From: Corynebacterium faecale
GTDB taxonomy: Bacteria > Actinomycetota > Actinomycetes > Mycobacteriales > Mycobacteriaceae
DNA: 64,000 nt
NCBI RefSeq assembly: GCF_030408735.1
Contig: NZ_CP047204.1
Coordinates: 868,001 to 932,000, forward strand
Direction of reading: 5' to 3'
Of the stretch, positions 15,987 through 23,320 are shown one piece after another. A program made the position numbers and the translations under genes. The notes beneath the pieces were generated by a model. It did not search any database and was not told the origin of the DNA. It saw nothing but the letters and a program-made list of their open reading frames with translations. Positions within the stretch are counted from its first letter, which is position 1; each line of letters starts with the position of its first letter.

Positions 15987-16805
15987 CTATTCCGCGGCCG
16001 CAAGAATCTTCTGTGCGCGCATGAGGACCGGGCGATCCACCATCTCACCATCCACTGAAGCGGCGGCTCCGCCCGTATTCAGGACTTTCTGAGCCCAGAT
16101 GATGTCTTTCTCGTCGGGGCGGAAGGCCTCACTCACGCCCTCCAGTTGTCTCGGGTGGATGCATAGCATCCCACCAAAACCATCCCGACGTGCCCTCCGC
16201 GCAGCGTCCTTGACAATCCCGGTGTCCTGAAAGTGCACACATGGGGATTCCAGTGGGGCGGCAACCCCGGCTGCCACTGATGCGATCACCAGCTGAGCAC
16301 GCACATGGTCAATGGTTGCCGAGGTGGAGTCACAGTTCAGCTCTGTGGAGAGATCAACTGCACCGAGTGCAAGGCGATCCACCCGCGGATGTGCCGCTAT
16401 GGCAAAGAGATCGCGTACCGCATCTGCGGTTTCAATGAGCCCGATGATGGGGTGATTCTGGGGGATCTCATTCAGGGGGGTGGACAGGGTCAGTTTCGGC
16501 ACCATGATGGCGAAGTTGGGCAGCCCACTCATCCCGGAGAGGTGGGCAATTTCGCGGAGATCTTTTTTGCCTTCGATTGTTTCTGGTGAATTGATGCGGA
16601 TCACCACCCCGGTTCGTTCGGGGACCTGCTGCAGTAAGGGATGCAACCCGGTGCGCGCCATGTGCTTGCTCTCCTGATCCAGTGCCACCGCATCCTCCAG
16701 GTCCAGGATGACCAGGTCGGAAGGGGACGCCAGCGCCTTAAGTGCGCGGTCGGGGCGATCGGCGGGGCTGAAAAGTGCAGTAGTGCCAGTGGTAAAATAA
16801 TTCAT
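15987..16805 (-). CDS. CitE-like lyase, candidate (S)-citramalyl-CoA lyase
   Basis: HpcH/HpaI (CitE-like) family lyase of 272 residues, standing alone without citrate lyase alpha or gamma subunits. LDLEDAV (35-41) gives the Asp/Glu near the metal site, Arg70 in RINSP binds substrate, Lys104 follows the MVPK motif, Glu125 in GLIETADAV and Asp151 in GAVDLSTEL bind Mg2+, and CIHPRQ closes the CoA-binding side. Free-standing CitE-like proteins cleave malyl-CoA, methylmalyl-CoA or citramalyl-CoA. With a CoA-transferase and MaoC hydratase in the same island, citramalyl-CoA to acetyl-CoA plus pyruvate is the best fit (the Ccl/RipC reaction). A TATAGT box 8 bases before the ATG suggests a very short leader. 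Transcribed opposite to its partners. Confidence 0.8.
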   Translation of the reverse strand: MNYFTTGTTALFSPADRPDRALKALASPSDLVILDLEDAVALDQESKHMARTGLHPLLQQVPERTGVVIRINSPETIEGKKDLREIAHLSGMSGLPNFAIMVPKLTLSTPLNEIPQNHPIIGLIETADAVRDLFAIAAHPRVDRLALGAVDLSTELNCDSTSATIDHVRAQLVIASVAAGVAAPLESPCVHFQDTGIVKDAARRARRDGFGGMLCIHPRQLEGVSEAFRPDEKDIIWAQKVLNTGGAAASVDGEMVDRPVLMRAQKILAAAE

Positions 16806-16880
16806 TTTCCCTCACTATATTTTGAAGAAACAAGGTTCTAACTGCAACTTTATCAAAAGCTTGCAAAAAGTCTACCAGTG

Positions 16881-16916
16881 CAATATATTGACCTTTATGA
16901 GATCCACGTCTCATAA
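16881..16916. promoter_or_regulatory. Operator CAATATATTG and promoter for the acyl-CoA dehydrogenase/MaoC operon
   Basis: The perfect palindrome CAATATATTG (16881-16890) overlaps a -35 TTGACC (16888-16893) that is followed after 17 bases by TCATAA (16911-16916) as -10. A second inverted repeat, TTATGAGA-N6-TCTCATAA (16895-16916), fills the spacer and -10. The region is shared with the divergent CitE-like gene, so one bound repressor could affect both. Confidence 0.65.
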
Positions 16917-16961
16917 GTTTTGCAGAAGATGCAACATCACATAAGCGAAGGGATTCATCAC

Positions 16962-18206
16962 ATGCTGCTCAATGATCGCACCGACCAGATCTCCGTCACC
17001 GCCCCGGCCACAGATGACGAATGGATGGAAACCAACGTGCTTCTCCGTGAACGTCCACTAATTCAACAGCTCCGCTCCAAGGTTCGGGACCTCTGTGCTG
17101 ATTTTCCCGATGAGTACTGGCGTGAGAAGGACCTTAAGCGGGAGTACCCACAGGAATTTGTTGATGCCATGACCGGGGAAGGGCTCCTGGCTGCATTGAT
17201 TCCGGAAGAGTACGGCGGACTGGGCCTCGGGATCACCGAAGCCTCCATCATCATGGAGGAGATCAACCGCTCAGGTGGGCATGCCGCAGCTTGTCACGCA
17301 CAGCTATACACCATGAAGGCAGTACTCAACCACGGTTCTCAGTGGCAGAAGGATGCTTACCTTCCCGGGATCGCCGAAGGGTCAATCCGCCTCCAGGCCT
17401 TCTCCATCACCGAGGAAGTGTCCGGCTCGAACACCTCCGCGATCCAGACCCGCGCCGTCCGGGACGGAGATGATTGGATTATTACCGGTCATAAGAACTG
17501 GACCAGCCGCGTCGATGAGTCTGATCTGCTTCTCGTTCTTACCCGCACCAGCGATTATGATGCCAATGACCGCAATGGCGGACTGACCCTCTTCCTCGTT
17601 GACCTGCGTCAGGTCCGCGCCGAGCAGCCGGATGCCTTCCGTCCGATCAAGGTTCGCACCATGTTCAACTACGCGACCAACCAGGTTATCTACGATGGCC
17701 TGCGGGTACCTTCCTCCGCGGTGGTTGGTGAGGTGGGACGTGGTTTCCGTTATGTCATCGATGGCTGGAACATGGAGCGGATCCTTCTTGCCGCAGAAGC
17801 GATCGGTGATGGTTACTGGTTCATTGAACGGGCAAGTTCCTACGCCTCCACTCGTGAAACCTTCGGCCGCAAAATCGGCGCCAACCAGGGAGTTCAGTTC
17901 CCGATCGCCGATGCCTATATGAAGGTGCGTGCGGCTGATGCCATCCGATGGGAGGCCTGTGCGCTCGCGGATAATGATTCACCCGTGGGTGCTGAAGCCA
18001 ACATGGCCAAGCACCTCGCCTCCGAAGCGTCATGGGAGGCCGCAAACGTCTGCCTCAATACCTATGGCGGTTATGGCTTCGTTGATCAGTATGACGTTGA
18101 ACGTAAATTCCGCGAAACCCGCATGTATCAGGTTGCCCCGGTGAACAACAACCTGATCAAGGCTTTCATTGGCACCAAGGTGCTCAATATGCCACGCAGC
18201 TACTAA
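16962..18206 (+). CDS. Acyl-CoA dehydrogenase family flavoprotein
   Basis: A 414-residue acyl-CoA dehydrogenase. N-terminal helical domain with PEEYGGLGLG, then the beta-domain FAD contacts QAFSITEEVSGSNTSAI and ITGHKNWTS, then the C-terminal helical domain with RETFGRKIGANQGVQF and NTYGGYGF. At the place where many family members have the catalytic Glu (usual form YEGT), this one reads YQVAPVNNNLI, so any base must come from elsewhere or the chemistry differs. A C5-dicarboxyl-CoA such as methylsuccinyl-CoA would suit the neighbourhood, but this is inference. I chose the ATG at 16962, with AAGGG nine bases upstream, over upstream in-frame starts. Probably cotranscribed with the MaoC gene. Confidence 0.8.
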   Translation: MLLNDRTDQISVTAPATDDEWMETNVLLRERPLIQQLRSKVRDLCADFPDEYWREKDLKREYPQEFVDAMTGEGLLAALIPEEYGGLGLGITEASIIMEEINRSGGHAAACHAQLYTMKAVLNHGSQWQKDAYLPGIAEGSIRLQAFSITEEVSGSNTSAIQTRAVRDGDDWIITGHKNWTSRVDESDLLLVLTRTSDYDANDRNGGLTLFLVDLRQVRAEQPDAFRPIKVRTMFNYATNQVIYDGLRVPSSAVVGEVGRGFRYVIDGWNMERILLAAEAIGDGYWFIERASSYASTRETFGRKIGANQGVQFPIADAYMKVRAADAIRWEACALADNDSPVGAEANMAKHLASEASWEAANVCLNTYGGYGFVDQYDVERKFRETRMYQVAPVNNNLIKAFIGTKVLNMPRSY

Positions 18207-18273
18207 GGGGCCGGGCAAAGGACCTTGAACAGTCAACAAAGTAAAAAACCGCACGTATATAAGGAGTACTGAA

Positions 18274-18834
18274 ATGATCGAGGCAGCAACGGAACGTAAG
18301 GTACCGGTAGAAGGATGGCGTGGGCGGTACTTTGAGGACATGGAGGTCGGCGATGTGTATAAACATCCCCTGGGCCGCACAGTCCTGCCGGTGGATAACT
18401 CCTGGATGACCTTGTTGACTCAGAACACGGCACCGATACACTTCGATGCTCACTATTCTGCGCAGACGGAGTTCGGGCAGCCCCTGGTGGATTCCACCTT
18501 TACGCTGGCGTTGGTTACCGGTCAGTCCGTCACAGATATCTCCATGAATGTCATGGCGAACCTCGGGTGGGACCGCGTGAGGCTCCCCAATCCTGTATTC
18601 GAGGGGGATACCATCTATTCCCAGTCGGAGGTGCTGTCCAAGCGTGAATCGGGATCCCGTCCGAATGTCGGAATCGTTGTGGTCCGTACCGTCGGATTCA
18701 ACCAGAACGGTGTCATTGTCATTACTTTTGAACGCACCATCATGGTTTACCTGCGCGGACATGGCCCGGGGCATGCCGGGGTGGATCCGGTCTGGGACGC
18801 GCGTGCGAAGAAAGCCGCTGGCATCGAGGATTGA
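18274..18834 (+). CDS. MaoC-family hydratase, candidate itaconyl-CoA hydratase
   Basis: A single hot-dog-fold hydratase of 186 residues. The catalytic segment is NTAPIHFDAHYSAQTEFG at residues 51-68, with His56 and Asp58 in the HxD arrangement near an Asn/Thr; WRGRYFEDMEVGDVY at the N-terminus is typical of the MaoC group that includes itaconyl-CoA and mesaconyl-CoA hydratases. The P. aeruginosa itaconyl-CoA hydratase is also MaoC-like and sits with the same partners. Proposed reaction: itaconyl-CoA plus water to (S)-citramalyl-CoA. AAGGAG lies seven bases before the ATG. It follows the dehydrogenase by 67 bases and ends in the terminator at 18867-18909. Confidence 0.8.
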   Translation: MIEAATERKVPVEGWRGRYFEDMEVGDVYKHPLGRTVLPVDNSWMTLLTQNTAPIHFDAHYSAQTEFGQPLVDSTFTLALVTGQSVTDISMNVMANLGWDRVRLPNPVFEGDTIYSQSEVLSKRESGSRPNVGIVVVRTVGFNQNGVIVITFERTIMVYLRGHGPGHAGVDPVWDARAKKAAGIED

Positions 18835-18866
18835 TACCCTCCTGGCCCTGGTCAGGTGTTGAAAAA

Positions 18867-18909
18867 ATTATGAGGCAGGAGACGCATCTAGCGTCTCCTG
18901 CCTCATAAT
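18867..18909. terminator. Bidirectional terminator between MaoC and GntR genes
   Basis: Perfect 19-base arms (18867-18885, 18891-18909) with a 5-base loop; an A6 run lies on the left and ATTTTG on the right, so it serves both converging transcripts. Confidence 0.9.
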
Positions 18910-18932
18910 ATTTTGCTCAGAACCTATCGGGT

Positions 18933-19604
18933 TCAGTCGGTTGCGATGGTCTGAGCGAGGAGTTCGCCAGCGTTGACCATGTGCTCTGACATGGCAGCCC
19001 GCGCTTTGATGGCATCCTTTTCCCGGAAGGCAGTCAAAATATCATCATGATCATGCACGGAGGCCTCGACCCAGCCGCCGACGGATGAATAAAATGTTCT
19101 GGGAATATATCGGCTGACAATGCGGAGTACGTGGGCAAGTTTGGGGGAGTCCGCCAGTTTGGTGATATGCCGGTGGAAGGCATGGTTGCGGTCTTCCACG
19201 AGTTCCCAGTCTCGACGCTTTGAGGCTGCCATCAATTCAAAGTGGATGGCCTCCAGCTCAGCTATGTCTTCTTCGGCGGCATTGGTCACCGCCCTGGCCG
19301 CTATCTCACCCGCCAGCAGTGCATGGGCGGTGAAGATATCGGAAATATCCTGAGTGGTGAGGGGCACCACCACGAACCCAACGCCAGCTTCCGAAGTTAA
19401 AAACCCCTGGGCCTTCAGGGTCTGGAGGGCCTCACGTGCGGGAGTTTGGGAAATGCCGAGTTCGCGACCTACATCCTCGGGGCGGACCACTGTGCCGGAT
19501 TTCAATTCACCGGACAGGATCCGTTCCCGCACAGATGTTTCGGCAATGCTGGATAATGAAGCCTTCTTCTTGCCGGCATCTGACTGGGTGATCTGCTCAC
19601 TCAT
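18933..19604 (-). CDS. FadR-type (FCD) GntR-family regulator of the catabolic island
   Basis: A 223-residue regulator. Residues 20-75 form the GntR winged helix, with GRELGISQTPAREALQTL as recognition region. Residues 85-215 are an all-helical FCD ligand domain; Asp138, His145, His184 and His208 are placed as the metal-binding residues seen in FCD proteins, which often bind carboxylic acids. It is probably the local repressor acting on the CAATATATTG sites, one of which lies in its own upstream region, so it should be autoregulated. The ATG at 19604 has AAGGAG seven bases upstream. The inducer may be itaconate, a CoA thioester or a related dicarboxylate; this is inference. Confidence 0.85.
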   Translation of the reverse strand: MSEQITQSDAGKKKASLSSIAETSVRERILSGELKSGTVVRPEDVGRELGISQTPAREALQTLKAQGFLTSEAGVGFVVVPLTTQDISDIFTAHALLAGEIAARAVTNAAEEDIAELEAIHFELMAASKRRDWELVEDRNHAFHRHITKLADSPKLAHVLRIVSRYIPRTFYSSVGGWVEASVHDHDDILTAFREKDAIKARAAMSEHMVNAGELLAQTIATD

Positions 19605-19621
19605 GTAGGAACTCCTTATGC

Positions 19622-19631
19622 CAATATATGG
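19622..19631. promoter_or_regulatory. CAATATATTG-like operator upstream of gntR
   Basis: CAATATATGG, one mismatch to the palindrome found at the other island promoters, lies 17 bases before the gntR start codon. It is part of a wider near-palindrome ATATGGGCC-N5-GGTCCATAT. The position suits autorepression. Confidence 0.5.
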
Positions 19632-19701
19632 GCCAGGATGGTCCATATTTTTCTCTCTCGACGATCATATCAGCAGCTCAGAACCGTGATGCATATTGCT
19701 A

Positions 19702-19751
19702 TTGACAAGTATTGTGAGCCGTGACACTATTCATGTCATCGTAATATATTG
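19702..19751 (+). promoter_or_regulatory. Promoter and operator of the DASS transporter/CoA-transferase operon
   Basis: -35 TTGACA (19702-19707), 17-base spacer, -10 CACTAT (19725-19730). TAATATATTG (19742-19751), one mismatch from the shared palindrome, sits at about +5 to +15, where a repressor would block initiation. The ATG at 19806 follows after about 70 bases. Confidence 0.7.
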
Positions 19752-19805
19752 AGCAGGCAAGCGATAAGAAATATCCCCTTTAACATCACGAAAAGGAATA
19801 TTCCC

Positions 19806-21332
19806 ATGACTCAGACCGTCCCCGGTTCGCAGACATCAAATTCTGCGCCCTCAACCCGCGATCGTGATTACTCACCAGGCCAACTTGATCGTGGAATTCC
19901 GCAAGGATCACGGAATTACAAGTTCGCTGGAATGGCCATCGGTGTCACCCTCGCCGGAGTGGTTGCGCTGATCATCCCCAACGATGTTTCTCACGATATT
20001 CGTGTCACGGCCGCCATCGCGGTACTGATGGGGGCGTTGTGGATTACCGAGGCCGTCCCCTTGGCTGCAACCGCCATGTTGCCGCTTATCCTCTTCCCGG
20101 CATTCGGGGTAGTGGACCTGGGGAGCATTTCTGGAAACTACTCCAGTGGAATCATCCTCCTCTTCCTGGGAGGGTTCCTCCTCGCCCTGGCACTGCAGCG
20201 CTGGAATCTTCACAAGCGCATTGCCATCAACATCGTTTTGAGAATTGGAACCGCACCAGCGCGACTGGTTGCCGGTTTCATGATCGCCACCGCTCTGCTG
20301 TCCATGTGGGTCTCCAACACCGCAACCGCCATGATGATGATCCCGATGGGAATGACCGTGGTGAAGATGCTGGAGGAGAAGGGAGTGCTGCCCAATAAGT
20401 CAAAGTTGGGCACCGGTCTTGTTATCGGTATCGCCTACTCCGCCACCATCGGTGGTTTCGGCACCATGATCGGTTCCCCGGTCAACCTGGTCATCCTCTC
20501 CTATATCCGTGGTCCACTGGATTACTCGGTTTCCTTCCTCCAGTGGATGTCTGTCGGTATTCCTACGGTCATCGTCTTCACCTTCATCGGGTGGGTGCTG
20601 CTGACCAAGGTGCTGTGGCGTTCTGAGGTCGACGAAATTCCCGGGGGCCGCGAAATCTTCGAAAATGAGCTGACCCGTCTGGGGAAGATGGGCGGTGGTG
20701 AACGTATCGTGTCCGTCATCTTTGCGCTCACTGCAATGGGCTGGATCTTCGTTCCACTCATCTTCGGTGATGATATCTGGCTTTCCGATACCGTCATCGC
20801 CCTTATCGCGGGTGTTGCGGTTATGACCATTCCCGCCAATCCCCGCACCGGCGTCATGATCTTGAATTGGAAAGACACCCGGGAAATGCCCTGGGATGTG
20901 CTTATTCTTATCGCCGGTGGTCTCGCTCTCTCCTCTCAGATCACACAATCTGGATTGTCTGAATGGTTGGCCGGTTCCCTGACCGTTCTGGGCAACGCAC
21001 CGGAATGGTTGATGGTATTAGCCATCGTGCTTTTGCTCCTGGCTGTCACCGAGCTGACCTCCTCCACCGCTACCTCCGCGGCCTTTGTTCCTGTGATTGG
21101 TGGTTTGGCAATCGCACTGGGGATGAACCCTGTGATCATGGCCATGGCTGCGGGCCTCGCCTGCACCTGTTCCTTCATGATGCCGGTGGGTACACCCCCG
21201 AATGCCATCGCCTACTCCACGGGTGCAGTCTCTATGAACCAGCTGATGAGAACCGGTATTTGGATGAACGCCATCTCAGTAATTCTGGTGACAATCATCG
21301 CCCTCACTTTGGTTCCGATGGTCTTCGGTTAG
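19806..21332 (+). CDS. DASS (SLC13) family sodium/dicarboxylate symporter
   Basis: A 508-residue inner-membrane carrier with about 11-12 helices and a polar 35-residue N-terminus. The two DASS signatures are SNTATAM at residues 170-176 and SSTATSAAFVPV at 419-430, each followed by helix-breaking Pro/Gly segments (GSPVNLVI near 223; PVGTPPNAIAYSTG near 455). Family members such as SdcS, VcINDY and NaDC import succinate, fumarate, malate or citrate with Na+. Here, placed with CoA-transferase, hydratase and lyase genes, itaconate or another C5 dicarboxylate is the likely cargo; this is inference from context. AAAGGAA precedes the chosen ATG; the frame extends upstream without a better start. Confidence 0.85.
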   Translation: MTQTVPGSQTSNSAPSTRDRDYSPGQLDRGIPQGSRNYKFAGMAIGVTLAGVVALIIPNDVSHDIRVTAAIAVLMGALWITEAVPLAATAMLPLILFPAFGVVDLGSISGNYSSGIILLFLGGFLLALALQRWNLHKRIAINIVLRIGTAPARLVAGFMIATALLSMWVSNTATAMMMIPMGMTVVKMLEEKGVLPNKSKLGTGLVIGIAYSATIGGFGTMIGSPVNLVILSYIRGPLDYSVSFLQWMSVGIPTVIVFTFIGWVLLTKVLWRSEVDEIPGGREIFENELTRLGKMGGGERIVSVIFALTAMGWIFVPLIFGDDIWLSDTVIALIAGVAVMTIPANPRTGVMILNWKDTREMPWDVLILIAGGLALSSQITQSGLSEWLAGSLTVLGNAPEWLMVLAIVLLLLAVTELTSSTATSAAFVPVIGGLAIALGMNPVIMAMAAGLACTCSFMMPVGTPPNAIAYSTGAVSMNQLMRTGIWMNAISVILVTIIALTLVPMVFG

Positions 21333-21390
21333 CTAGAATCCGCCCACGCTGACACGATCTACTTATTCCACAGTCTTGAAAGGACACACC

Positions 21391-22554
21391 ATGTCACTCC
21401 CACTTGAAGGCCTCACAGTCGTCTCCCTCGAGCAAGCCGTGGCTGCTCCCTTCGCAACCCGTCAACTCGCTGACCTGGGCGCCCGGGTGATCAAGGTTGA
21501 ACGTGATACCGGCGACTTTGCAAGAAATTATGATGTCACCGTTCATGGGGATTCCAGCTTCTTCGTGTGGTTGAACCGCACCAAGGAGTCAGTGGTACTG
21601 GATATCAAGAGTGATGATGGGCTGGCTGCCTTGAAAGCACTGGTAGCACAAGCGGATGTGTTCGTCTCCAACCTCAAACCGGGCGCTGTGGAACGTCTGG
21701 GGCTCGGTGCGAAAGAGTGCCATGAGTTCAACCCGGAACTGATTCATGTGTCTATCTCCGGTTACGGTCCCGGTGGTAGTTATACAGAGCGTAAGGCTTA
21801 TGACCTCATCATCCAGTGTGAGGCTGGACTGCTCTCTGTGACCGGAACTCCGGACGCACCATCCAAGGTGGGGCCGTCCATCGCTGATATCTCAGCGGGT
21901 ATGTACGCCTATTCAGGAATACTGGCGAGCCTGATCCAGCGGGCTAAGACCGGTAAGGGGGAAGTCTTGGAGATCTCCATGCTGGAAACACTTGGTGAGT
22001 GGATGAGTCAACCACATCTATTCGCCAACTATGGAGGCTCCCTTCCGAAGCGTTCCGGTAGTTCTCATGCCTCCATCCAGCCCTATGGTGCTTTTAACTC
22101 GGCGGATGGCACGGTGTTCCTGGGGCTTCAGAATGAGCGAGAATGGAAACAGTTCTGTGAGGTTGTGCTCGAACAACCCGAGCTTTCCGATGATCCGCGT
22201 TTCACCCCCAACTCCAACCGCCTTGCCAATAAGGAAGAGTTGATGCCGATTGTTGAGGGTGCCACTCAGAAGATGAGTAGTAAAGATCTCATAGCCAAGC
22301 TCGATAGCATCGGTATCGCCAATGCTCAACTGCGCAATATGTTCGAATATGACGAGCATCCGCAGTTGCAGGAACGTGAACGCTGGCGTGATGTTGAGAC
22401 CACCCAGGGGCATACTGCGAAGGCGCTCCTGCCATCTTCTCTACCGGTTGGGATGACACCCCGGTGGGCAAAGGTTCCTGCGCTGGGCGAGCATACCGAA
22501 AGTGTCCTCACGGAATTCGGCCTCATCCCGGAAACTGCGGGGGCTGGCACCTAA
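21391..22554 (+). CDS. Class III (CaiB/BaiF) CoA-transferase, candidate itaconate CoA-transferase
   Basis: A 387-residue family III CoA-transferase, which moves CoA from a donor (often succinyl-CoA) to a carboxylic acid through an aspartyl-CoA thioester. Asp167 in IADISAGMYA is the conserved catalytic Asp; VSLEQAVAAPFATRQLADLGARVIKVE is the usual N-terminal CoA-binding start and NLKPGAVERLGL a family landmark. In the island context it would activate itaconate to itaconyl-CoA, as Ict does in P. aeruginosa, although mesaconate, citramalate or malate transferases look similar. GAAAGGA sits six bases before the ATG. Cotranscribed with the transporter (58-base gap) and followed by an imperfect hairpin. 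Confidence 0.82.
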   Translation: MSLPLEGLTVVSLEQAVAAPFATRQLADLGARVIKVERDTGDFARNYDVTVHGDSSFFVWLNRTKESVVLDIKSDDGLAALKALVAQADVFVSNLKPGAVERLGLGAKECHEFNPELIHVSISGYGPGGSYTERKAYDLIIQCEAGLLSVTGTPDAPSKVGPSIADISAGMYAYSGILASLIQRAKTGKGEVLEISMLETLGEWMSQPHLFANYGGSLPKRSGSSHASIQPYGAFNSADGTVFLGLQNEREWKQFCEVVLEQPELSDDPRFTPNSNRLANKEELMPIVEGATQKMSSKDLIAKLDSIGIANAQLRNMFEYDEHPQLQERERWRDVETTQGHTAKALLPSSLPVGMTPRWAKVPALGEHTESVLTEFGLIPETAGAGT

Positions 22555-22578
22555 GTCCCTGCGGAACAAGAATGATTG

Positions 22579-22617
22579 TGCCTCTCACGCCTACCGGTAC
22601 CGGTGGGGTGAGGGGCA
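22579..22617 (+). terminator. Imperfect terminator hairpin after the CoA-transferase
   Basis: TGCCTCTCAC...ACCGGT pairs with ACCGGT...GTGAGGGGCA across the stem with a few mismatches; the following bases are TTAG, so it is weak. Confidence 0.55.
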
Positions 22618-22675
22618 TTAGCCTTGTCAACACCAGACGCAGACACCCACCACGATACTGGGTGAGGGAATGAAT

Positions 22676-23320
22676 TTAACGACTGTGGATATCGTTCTGC
22701 GCCACAGATAATCCCTTGGAGATGATCAGATCCACCGCATCCGCAGCTATATCAATTCCCGGCTGCTGATCAGCCACGGGAGCCAGCACATAGTCGGGAA
22801 CATTCATGCCCTTTGGCGGGCGGGAGATGCCGATGCGTACGCGCAGGTAATCACGGGTGCCCAGCTCCTCGGTGAGGGATTTCAACCCATTGTGCCCGTT
22901 TTCATTGCCGCCCTTTTTCAGGCGTACCTTGCCAGCGGGCAGGTCCAGCTCATCGTGGATCACGATGATGCGTTCAGGGGGAATACCCAGCTGATGTGCG
23001 AGTGGCGCCACGCCCTGTCCGGAGTGATTCATGAAGGTGGTGGAACGTACCGCCAGTGCCTTTTCTGTTGTCTTCGGCAACAGGGCAATCTGTACCTTGA
23101 GTCCCTGAACCGCTGTGAGTGGTGGGGCAGCGTGGGTGTGGAGAAGCTCATCCAGGCACATGTATCCCACGTTGTGTCTGGTTGATTCGTATTTCGCACC
23201 GGGGTTGCCCAGGCCCACCACCAGCCAATCAGCATCGGGGAGACCGGGGGTGGCGAAGGGACGGAAGAGTGCTTGAATTCGGGAGAGGAAACTCACCTGA
23301 TCAATAGTATTGGTTGGCAT
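22676..23320 (-). CDS. pth2: Peptidyl-tRNA hydrolase paralogue
   Basis: Releases tRNA from peptidyl-tRNA that drops off the ribosome. The Pth core is complete: GLGNPGAKYESTRHNVG with the catalytic His, FMNHSGQGV, HDELDLPAGKVRLKKGG with the Asp, and ENGHNGLKSL with the Asn. About 33 residues precede the usual start of the fold (WLVVGLGNPG), an extension not seen in the second copy at 26318-26851. The ATG at 23320 overlaps head-on with the start codon of the divergent monooxygenase; a GTG nine codons in (QVSF) is a possible alternative. The C. glutamicum group carries two Pth genes around gapX, so the duplication is old. Confidence 0.85.
   Translation of the reverse strand: MPTNTIDQVSFLSRIQALFRPFATPGLPDADWLVVGLGNPGAKYESTRHNVGYMCLDELLHTHAAPPLTAVQGLKVQIALLPKTTEKALAVRSTTFMNHSGQGVAPLAHQLGIPPERIIVIHDELDLPAGKVRLKKGGNENGHNGLKSLTEELGTRDYLRVRIGISRPPKGMNVPDYVLAPVADQQPGIDIAADAVDLIISKGLSVAQNDIHSR

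Noticed and set aside
15987..16805. Citrate lyase beta subunit (CitE proper)
   Set aside because: No citD, citF, citC or citX genes are present; the stand-alone form is typical of malyl/citramalyl-CoA lyases.
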